Assembly: GCA_046302715.1 (NCBI GenBank)
Contig: JBKCHQ010000284.1
Coordinates: 1 to 28,111, forward strand
Direction of reading: 5' to 3'
Length of the DNA stretch: 28,111 nt
Origin: CAMCXT01 sp046302715
GTDB lineage: Bacteria; Bacteroidota; Bacteroidia; M30B66
Made by a program: the position numbers and the translations under genes. Shown piece after piece: positions 22,904-28,111 of the stretch. Numbering within the stretch: position 1 is the stretch's first letter; each line of letters opens with the position of its first letter. The notes under the pieces are model-generated. The model searched no databases, was not told the DNA's origin, and saw only the letters and a program-made list of their open reading frames with translations.

Positions 22904-24445
22904 TTAAAACGTTTTTTTCAATTCAAGCAGCATGCCCCAATTTCGGTAATTCTGCCGAATGGTGTTTTGACGCAATACCGAACCTAACGTAGTGTTCCAT
23001 TCGGGTCGCATTCCTAATTGAAGATTTTCGCTTAACTTAAACCTTACATCTGCCGCAATTCGCGCATTTCCGATAATTTTTTGGAGGCCTGCTGAAGCAT
23101 CCAATCGCACGAATTCATCCAGATCAGAATTGACAACATACCCCCTACTCCGCCACAGAAACCCTAAACTGCCTCCTGCAGCGATACCCACATCAACGAC
23201 CGAATTGCGATAGGCTGTATAACGCAAGCCCAAAGGTATTTCAATGTAACTGATTCGGTTTTGCACATGGAATGGAAGGGCATCCACCGTTGATTGAGTG
23301 GTTACCATCGTCGTATCGGCAAAGGTTTGAAGAGATGAATCAACCGAGGCAACCGAGATTTCATAGAAATTACCCATATCCAAATACGATACAAGCGATA
23401 AAGTAGTGTCGTAAACAACTTGGTTGTAGAAAGTTATTTCGGGCATTGTTCTTATTAACCAATTGGTATATGCCGTACGTTCTCCGTAAACGCTATAGTA
23501 AATGCCCGATTGAAGGGTTAACCGTTCTTTGCTCAATTCAAGCCCCATACGAAATGATTCGCGAAAGGTATTCTCTTCTTCTTGCGTTCTACGTGTTACA
23601 TAAGCACTTTGGCTGGTAGATGAATTTAAGTGTTTTACCGTATTAAAAAAACCAACTGAGGGTACAAGAGCCCATTCCCAAGAAGCCTTTTTAACCTCCC
23701 GCAATTCAGGCACGATGCCGCCTCCCACCGGTGTGTTTGATGTAATCGAGTCGTTTTTCGATACGGATGAGTCGGTGCCGTAGGCGTTTATAATTTCTAT
23801 TGGGGTTATTACCTCAGCATGAGCTACTTCAACATCAGATATTTTAGTTGTATTATCGTTTTCAGTAGCATTCGTTTTTTTCTCCGCATAATCGTTTTTC
23901 AATAGATCGGCATCGGCATGTACATTTCCATCAAAATTACCGGCTGAAGTTTTTTCTGAATCTGAAAAGTCCTCTCCTGCGTTGTTCTTTTGAATCGACG
24001 AAAAAACAGCTTTAACGGGTGGGTACGTTGATTTATCTCGACGTTCTGACATCTGAACATTCCTATTATTGCCATTACCCTTTTTAGTATCGTTGGAGGT
24101 TTTTTGATTCATTACCTCTATTGCAGGCACGTTTTGCGAAAGACTACCCTCCGTTTCTGATGATGATGTTTGAGATGATAATTTAATTGCAGCAGCTGAA
24201 CGTTCAATATTTACGAGCTTTTCGGTTTCATTTTTTGAAGGGTTGTTCTCCTTCTTTTGCGCCGATGGATTAATGAGGTCCGTGCTCCAAAATACAAAAG
24301 CCATAACACCTAACAGCAAAGCCAAACCGCCGAGTACGAAAATTCGTAAGCGTTTGATGACGCTTTTGCGTGAAAAATGTTGATCGAGCATACTGCTCGC
24401 CTCAGGCCAAAAGGAATCAATAGTATATGGCTCTTTTTCTTTCAT
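22904..24445 (-). CDS. Putative dual-membrane-spanning anti-sigma factor (Dma-like) with C-terminal outer-membrane beta-barrel
   Basis: The 513-residue product has no cleavable signal peptide. A short charged N-terminus (1-33) would be cytoplasmic. One hydrophobic helix (about 35-53, RIFVLGGLALLLGVMAFVFW) follows, then about 195 hydrophilic, low-complexity residues rich in Lys, Glu, Asn and Ser (60-254). From about 255 alternating amphipathic strands (SWEWALVPSVGFF, LTLQSGIYYSVYGE, ISYIEIPLGLRYTAYR, GIAAGGSLGFLWR) end in KKTF, with the terminal Phe typical of outer-membrane barrels. Its ATG overlaps the stop of the ECF sigma gene (ATGA), the usual layout of a sigma/anti-sigma pair. The combination matches the Dma family described in Bacteroides thetaiotaomicron, which links the outer membrane to a cytoplasmic sigma factor. 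Sigma binding itself is inferred from layout; the cytoplasmic part is short. Confidence 0.75.
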   Translation of the reverse strand: MKEKEPYTIDSFWPEASSMLDQHFSRKSVIKRLRIFVLGGLALLLGVMAFVFWSTDLINPSAQKKENNPSKNETEKLVNIERSAAAIKLSSQTSSSETEGSLSQNVPAIEVMNQKTSNDTKKGNGNNRNVQMSERRDKSTYPPVKAVFSSIQKNNAGEDFSDSEKTSAGNFDGNVHADADLLKNDYAEKKTNATENDNTTKISDVEVAHAEVITPIEIINAYGTDSSVSKNDSITSNTPVGGGIVPELREVKKASWEWALVPSVGFFNTVKHLNSSTSQSAYVTRRTQEEENTFRESFRMGLELSKERLTLQSGIYYSVYGERTAYTNWLIRTMPEITFYNQVVYDTTLSLVSYLDMGNFYEISVASVDSSLQTFADTTMVTTQSTVDALPFHVQNRISYIEIPLGLRYTAYRNSVVDVGIAAGGSLGFLWRSRGYVVNSDLDEFVRLDASAGLQKIIGNARIAADVRFKLSENLQLGMRPEWNTTLGSVLRQNTIRQNYRNWGMLLELKKTF

Positions 24446-25011
24446 TGTGAAACGTTTAATTCGGTCAACATCCGTTTGAGGAGATTTCTGGCTTTAAATA
24501 CATGCACTTTTGAGGTATTGGCCGAAATGTTTAGCATTGCTCCAATCTCTTCATGTTTATATCCATCTATTACATGAAGGGTGAACACCGTTCGGCTCAT
24601 GAGGGGCAATTCGCCTATGGCACGTTCTACCTCATGCAGCGCTTCTTTATTTTCTATGGAATTAATGGTTTGATCTAAATCTGAAACCATTACCAAACTC
24701 TCATCTTCTGTGCTGATAATCTGTTCTCTGTAGCGTTTGTTTTTTCGATACACATCAATGATATGGTTAATGGATATCTTTCGCATCCATGAATAGAAAT
24801 GCAGCGTTTCATATTGTTTTACTGCACTTTCTAAGGAAATAATCAGCTTTAAAAACGATTCGTTTAAGGCCGACTTTATCTCATCTTCATTATTAAAGTA
24901 CCGCCTACAGATTGCCAATAAGTCGTTAAAGCACAACGAATACAAATCAAAATGCGCACGGCGATCGTCCTGTGTGCATTTGATTAATAATTCGAGCGGC
25001 GGATTTTTCAT
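24442..25011 (-). CDS. ECF-type RNA polymerase sigma factor
   Basis: The 189-residue protein has sigma region 2 (about 20-95: FDLYSLCFNDLLAICRRYF, core binding, then FYSWMRKISINHIIDVYRK, promoter -10 recognition). Region 4 spans about 125-185, with ELPLMSRTVFTLHVIDGYKH and the helix-turn-helix EEIGAMLNISANTSKVHVFK. There is no region 1 or 3, as expected for ECF factors. Translation is coupled by a 4-bp overlap to the membrane protein downstream, which is its likely anti-sigma factor. The start codon lies 2 bp from the T-run of a terminator, and no SD sequence precedes it. Target genes cannot be predicted from this window. Confidence 0.92.
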   Translation of the reverse strand: MKNPPLELLIKCTQDDRRAHFDLYSLCFNDLLAICRRYFNNEDEIKSALNESFLKLIISLESAVKQYETLHFYSWMRKISINHIIDVYRKNKRYREQIISTEDESLVMVSDLDQTINSIENKEALHEVERAIGELPLMSRTVFTLHVIDGYKHEEIGAMLNISANTSKVHVFKARNLLKRMLTELNVSQ

Positions 25012-25013
25012 AT

Positions 25014-25043
25014 AAAAAAAGCCCTCCGAATTTGACGGAGGGC
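25014..25043 (-). terminator. Terminator of the PKD/T9SS gene, directly before the sigma gene
   Basis: An 8-bp GC-rich perfect stem (CGGAGGGC arms at 25021-25028 and 25036-25043, 7-nt loop) is followed on the minus strand by seven T (25020-25014). It lies 18 bp after the stop codon of the gene at 25062 and only 2 bp before the sigma ATG at 25011. Confidence 0.88.
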
Positions 25044-25061
25044 CTCATTTTTAGAAATGTA

Positions 25062-26492
25062 TTAATGTTTTACAATGCGCTGAATGGCACGTTCTCCGGC
25101 AGTATTCCATACCGTTAGGAAGTACACACCATTGGCCAAATTACGAGCATCTATAAGTTGATTAGCATGAGTAATTTGCCCTACGGCGAGTTGTTTTCCA
25201 TCAATTGCGGTAATCGAATAGGTTCCATTATCTAATCCTGCAATCACAAAATTGTCTTCAGATGGATTGGGATAAATGTTAACATCAAGCGTTGAAGTTT
25301 CAATTCCTGTTATATCATAACCAGTAATTGCTTGTGGACTGGTTACGTTGATCGTAAAGCCTAAATCGCTTAAGCGACCGCCCATCATTCCATCGGTACC
25401 GATTACCAATGAATCGCAATAGGTAGAAGTACAATTGCCGGCAGTAATCGTTAAACACAACCCATAACTTCCTGTTGTTTCAATGGTCATACTTGGATAT
25501 GCTCCTTCTGCAGTAAGCGTAACGCCATTTCCTGATATGGTCCAGGTATACAATGCATTAGCAGCAGTAGAAGCATTCACCACCGTTACTTCAAACGGGC
25601 TCTGCTGGGTCATTACGAAATATGCTTGACAACTGGTGTCGTTGGGAATTGTATTATTCTCGGGGATAAACACATTCTGACATACGGTATCGGCGCAGGT
25701 ATTGCTGCTCGAAACCACCATACACACGTTATATATTCCAGCCTGATTGTAAACATGATAAGGATACACTTCAGTGGAAGTTGAACCATCTCCAAAATCC
25801 CAAAAATAATTTGCAGTACCCGTTACTGCATTTGTATTGAAGTTGAAGCCATAAGGAATAAAGTATCCCGTTAAGGCTGAAGTAGAAGCATAAAAATTTG
25901 CATCACAGCCGCCGCCAGGATTGGTATTGGTTGTATCATCATAAATGTAAATAGTCTCGCAATCGTTGCAGGTGAATCCACCACCGGTAATATTAGCGCA
26001 CACTTGATACACGCCCGGTCCTGGAAACGTGTAGGTGGCATTCCACCCCGAAGTGGTAGTACCATCAGGAAACGTCCATGTGGCGGGGTAATTTGCACCA
26101 GGAACAGAAAAACCATAGGTGTTTGAAACCCCGTTGTTTTGCGCCACTACGGTGCAGCCGGGGTTATTGTTTCCACCGCCACAAATTTGAATAATTTGGG
26201 TGCTGTAACACAACAAATTCGAGTCATTCATATAAACCGTCATAGTCACAGCATCTGTTGTTGGGCCATTGTAGGCCGCTGTAAAAGGACTCCCCGATCC
26301 AAAACCAGAACCATTTCCATAGGACCAAATAATGTTGTACTGCGTGGGATTAGCAAATAATTCAGCAGGCGCATAAAACGTATAGGTACAATTTGTTGTG
26401 TCTGCGGTGTAAGTAAACGTGCAATTAGGCTGCGCCATAACCGCCGCAACGCTGCTGATTAAGATAAGCGTAGAAAGGAAAAAGTTTTTCAT
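25062..26492 (-). CDS. T9SS-secreted PKD-domain protein
   Basis: The start at 26492 gives a clean signal peptide (MKNFFLSTLILISSVAAVMAQ); an in-frame ATG 11 codons upstream (26525) is less likely. The 476-residue product contains several Ig-like/PKD segments, clearest at residues 229-260 (WDFGDGSTS then YNVCMVV), with related ones near 137-166 (TWTFPDG, GVYQVCANI) and near 310-370. Paired cysteines are abundant, suggesting disulphide-bonded domains outside the cell. It ends in a type A T9SS sorting domain (NIYPNPSEDNF ... NGVYFLTVW). Function beyond surface display or binding is unknown. It lies just upstream of the ECF sigma gene on the same strand. Confidence 0.85.
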   Translation of the reverse strand: MKNFFLSTLILISSVAAVMAQPNCTFTYTADTTNCTYTFYAPAELFANPTQYNIIWSYGNGSGFGSGSPFTAAYNGPTTDAVTMTVYMNDSNLLCYSTQIIQICGGGNNNPGCTVVAQNNGVSNTYGFSVPGANYPATWTFPDGTTTSGWNATYTFPGPGVYQVCANITGGGFTCNDCETIYIYDDTTNTNPGGGCDANFYASTSALTGYFIPYGFNFNTNAVTGTANYFWDFGDGSTSTEVYPYHVYNQAGIYNVCMVVSSSNTCADTVCQNVFIPENNTIPNDTSCQAYFVMTQQSPFEVTVVNASTAANALYTWTISGNGVTLTAEGAYPSMTIETTGSYGLCLTITAGNCTSTYCDSLVIGTDGMMGGRLSDLGFTINVTSPQAITGYDITGIETSTLDVNIYPNPSEDNFVIAGLDNGTYSITAIDGKQLAVGQITHANQLIDARNLANGVYFLTVWNTAGERAIQRIVKH

Positions 26493-26621
26493 GATATGGT
26501 TTTTAGGATTTCTGAAGTTTAACACGAAAGAATTATTGGGATGGTTTATTCTGGTTCTTATTTATTTCAAAATTAGCATAAATCGCCTGATATTTAACGA
26601 TATAAATTTCAATTAGAGCCG

Positions 26622-27044
26622 TCATTTCCTAAAAACAACACCTCGCGTTAAAAAATCTTCGGGATGGTATTGTTCCAATTCTGAAAACCAGAAATCTTTG
26701 CCATTAAGCGTTAAAATAATTTCGCAACCTGCTTGTTTGGCTGAGGCTTCCTGCAATGCATCTTCAAAATCAACATCAGTGCACTTTAAGGCCGTTTCAA
26801 CTTCTTGCGGCCCGCATGGCGAAATGGTGATATGTTTACAGAGAATCGAAATTTTTTCATGCGCCTTTTTACGTCCGCTTTTTTTTTCGGCAAAATAAAA
26901 AGCAATACCTAGGCTTAAGGTAGAACAAACCAGTTCTACATTGTATTTACCAGCCAGACTTAATACACGTGCACAACTATCGTAGGCCGGATATTCTTTG
27001 TTAAACACCGCCACGACAATATTGGCATCTACAAAAATCTTCAT
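26622..27044 (-). CDS. PIN-domain toxin (putative ribonuclease) of a type II toxin-antitoxin pair
   Basis: The 140-residue protein has the PIN-fold acidic residues: Asp6 in FVDANIVV, Asp92/Asp95 in DVDFEDALQEASA and Asp117 in LTLNGKDF, which would bind the metal ions used to cleave RNA. PIN toxins usually cut tRNA or rRNA; the target here is unknown. It overlaps the antitoxin gene by 4 bp (ATGA at 27041-27044), so translation is coupled. The motif LTLNGKDF replaces the more usual ITRNxxDF. Confidence 0.85.
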   Translation of the reverse strand: MKIFVDANIVVAVFNKEYPAYDSCARVLSLAGKYNVELVCSTLSLGIAFYFAEKKSGRKKAHEKISILCKHITISPCGPQEVETALKCTDVDFEDALQEASAKQAGCEIILTLNGKDFWFSELEQYHPEDFLTRGVVFRK

Positions 27045-27307
27045 TTCTTGCGCGATTTGCGCATTTCGTGGCGGAGCTCAGAACCCGAAGGAGGCGTTTT
27101 AATGTACTTGGCCTGATCTTCGGAAACATGGCTTACCCAATCGCTCACGGGGTATTCTTCGAGTGAAGTGTAACCACCCGAAAGCAAGCGCCTTAGCAAT
27201 ACCTCGGTTAGACGACTAAGACTTATGCCTCGTGATTCTGCATAGATTTTTGCCTGTTCGATGATAGAAGCATCGAAACTTAACGTTATTTTAGAATCGG
27301 GCTGCAT
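27041..27307 (-). CDS. DUF6364-type ribbon-helix-helix antitoxin
   Basis: The 88-residue product starts with a beta strand (KITLSFD, residues 6-12) followed by two helices (IIEQAKIYAESRG and LSRLTEVLLRRLL), the pattern of ribbon-helix-helix DNA-binding antitoxins of the DUF6364 kind. The Lys/Arg-rich C-terminal half would wrap the PIN toxin. It is the first gene of the pair, and its promoter carries a symmetric inverted repeat that fits self-repression. Confidence 0.85.
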   Translation of the reverse strand: MQPDSKITLSFDASIIEQAKIYAESRGISLSRLTEVLLRRLLSGGYTSLEEYPVSDWVSHVSEDQAKYIKTPPSGSELRHEMRKSRKK

Positions 27308-27320
27308 GAGAACTACACTC

Positions 27321-27356
27321 TTTATACGACAAAAATAAATTATTTGTTCGTATAAA
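27321..27356. promoter_or_regulatory. Inverted-repeat operator of the toxin-antitoxin operon
   Basis: Nine-bp perfect arms TTTATACGA (27321-27329) and TCGTATAAA (27348-27356) are separated by 18 bp; the similarity continues inward imperfectly (ACAAA). The arms flank the spacer and -7 box of the promoter, so a bound dimer of dimers would block RNA polymerase. Confidence 0.65.
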
Positions 27357-27360
27357 CAAA
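27330..27360 (-). promoter_or_regulatory. Promoter of the toxin-antitoxin operon
   Basis: On the minus strand, TTTG (27360-27357) and TATTTTTG (27337-27330) are exactly 19 bp apart, a full match to the Bacteroidota promoter. Transcription should start about 15 bp before the antitoxin start codon (27307). Confidence 0.75.
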
Positions 27361-27364
27361 TCCC

Positions 27365-27943
27365 CTACACCAATTTTTTATATCGGATACGCCGAGGCTC
27401 AACATCTCCTAAGCGTTTCTTTTTATTCTCTTCGTATTCTGAATAGCCTCCTTCAAAATAATATACCTGCGAATCACCTTCAAAGGCTAGAATATGCGTA
27501 CATACACGATCTAAAAACCAACGGTCGTGGGAAATAATTACTGCACACCCCGCAAAATTTTCCAATCCCTCCTCTAAAGCACGAAGCGTATTTACGTCGA
27601 TATCGTTTGTAGGCTCATCGAGCAGCAACACATTGCCTTCGGCTTTTAAGGCCATGGCCAGATGCAGGCGGTTTCGCTCACCACCCGAAAGTACACCCAC
27701 CTTTTTACCCTGATCGGCTCCACTAAAGTTAAACCGGCTCACATAAGCGCGCGAGTTTAGCGAACGTCCGCCAATTTCCATAGTTTCATTTCCTCCAGAG
27801 ATAACTTCCCATACCGATTTATTCGGATCGAGTGCCGCATGGGTTTGATCTACATAGCTGATTTTAACGGTCGAACCAATCTTAAATTCACCGCCATCAG
27901 GCTTCTCCTGATCCATAATCATTTTAAATATGGTGGTTTTACC
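27365..27943 (-). pseudogene. ettA: 5'-truncated ettA: second ABC domain of an ABC-F translation factor
   Basis: In-frame homology runs from GKTTIFKM (27943) to the stop at 27365; the ATG at 27922 would give 185 residues. Visible are LSGGERNRLHLA (ABC signature), LLLDEPTNDID (Walker B), ISHDRWFLDR (H-loop) and the EYEENKKKRLG tail. These correspond to roughly the last 200 of about 560 residues of EttA, the ATP-dependent factor that gates entry of ribosomes into elongation. The first ABC domain, the linker and the glycine-rich half of the second Walker A are missing. Upstream codons in this frame hit a stop at 27947-27949. The fragment should not be functional. The truncation may be real or an assembly error. 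Confidence 0.85.
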
Positions 27944-28111
27944 ACGTTACCGATTTGGCAAGATTACGCGGTTGATCCACATTGCAACCACGCATAATGG
28001 CAATATGATAGGCCAGCAATTGCAGCGGAATTACCGATACCAACGGAGTAAGTTCTTCCTCGGTTTCGGGTATTTCAATAACATGATCGGCCAAGCCGGC
28101 CACGTCTGTGT
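27939..28111 (-). CDS. glmS: Glutamine-fructose-6-phosphate aminotransferase, C-terminal end (partial)
   Basis: The frame entering from the right edge encodes DVAGLADHVIEIPETEEELT and then IPLQLLAYHIAIMRGCNVDQ, PRNLAKSVT and W before a TAA. This is the sugar-isomerase end of GlmS, which makes glucosamine-6-phosphate for peptidoglycan and LPS. Orthologues normally end SVTVE; here the last residues are replaced by a single Trp, because the gene runs directly into the ettA fragment and uses a stop codon formed by that junction. The remainder lies outside the window. Confidence 0.9.
   Translation of the reverse strand, partial: TDVAGLADHVIEIPETEEELTPLVSVIPLQLLAYHIAIMRGCNVDQPRNLAKSVTW

Noticed and set aside
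22897..22906. Possible shared terminator between the convergent fibre and anti-sigma genes
   Set aside because: Only 4 bp separate the stop codons, and no hairpin is visible; the T-run there belongs to the KKTF codons.
26493..26525. Upstream in-frame start of the PKD/T9SS gene
   Set aside because: The 11 extra residues precede a complete signal peptide that starts at 26492.

Overview
The window looks like chromosomal DNA of a Bacteroidota bacterium, most likely a free-living flavobacterium- or chitinophaga-type species. Four proteins end in type A type-IX-secretion (T9SS) sorting domains with the YPNP/VPNP-type motif. Three promoters carry the Bacteroidota -7 element TAnnTTTG (two also have a TTG/TTTG -33 box at N19), almost all starts lack a Shine-Dalgarno (SD) sequence, and several families (PPAD-like deiminase, DUF7619 protein, M949_RS01915-type lipoprotein, ECF sigma / barrel anti-sigma pair) are typical of the phylum. 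No tRNA, rRNA, CRISPR array or insertion sequence was seen.

Layout. 1-11561 (+): the 3' part of a giant repetitive adhesin, open at the left edge, starting in ~615-bp tandem repeats and ending in a T9SS signal. 11717-13216 (+): a two-gene unit (lipoprotein, then an exported coiled-coil protein of unknown function). 13524-14813 (-): a DEAD-box RNA helicase with a leader of about 120 nt. 15057-16763 (+): a secreted peptidylarginine-deiminase-like enzyme. 16857-17964 (+): the ribosomal operon rpsF-rpsR-rplI between a near-perfect promoter and a strong terminator. 18077-20128 (+): a T9SS surface protein. 20167-22899 (+): a trimeric-fibre-like protein (collagen repeats, calcium-binding cassettes, YadA-like head, S74 chaperone). 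25011-22904 (-): an ECF sigma factor translationally coupled to a protein with one inner-membrane helix, a long periplasmic linker and an outer-membrane barrel, the layout of dual-membrane-spanning anti-sigma factors. 26492-25062 (-): a PKD/T9SS protein whose terminator abuts the sigma start codon. 27307-26622 (-): a type II toxin-antitoxin pair with an inverted-repeat operator in its promoter. 28111-27365 (-): the C-terminus of GlmS joined directly to a 5'-truncated ettA.

The common theme is the cell surface: secreted adhesins and enzymes, a lipoprotein and an outer-membrane-sensing sigma system, interspersed with housekeeping genes. The most interesting observations are the sigma / dual-membrane anti-sigma pair with its unusual 5' junction, the lone consensus SD before rplI in the operon encoding bS6 and bS18 (two proteins that form the pocket hiding the anti-SD in Flavobacterium ribosomes), the toxin-antitoxin operator, a phage-type module inside the giant adhesin, and the abrupt glmS/ettA junction, which may be an assembly chimera.
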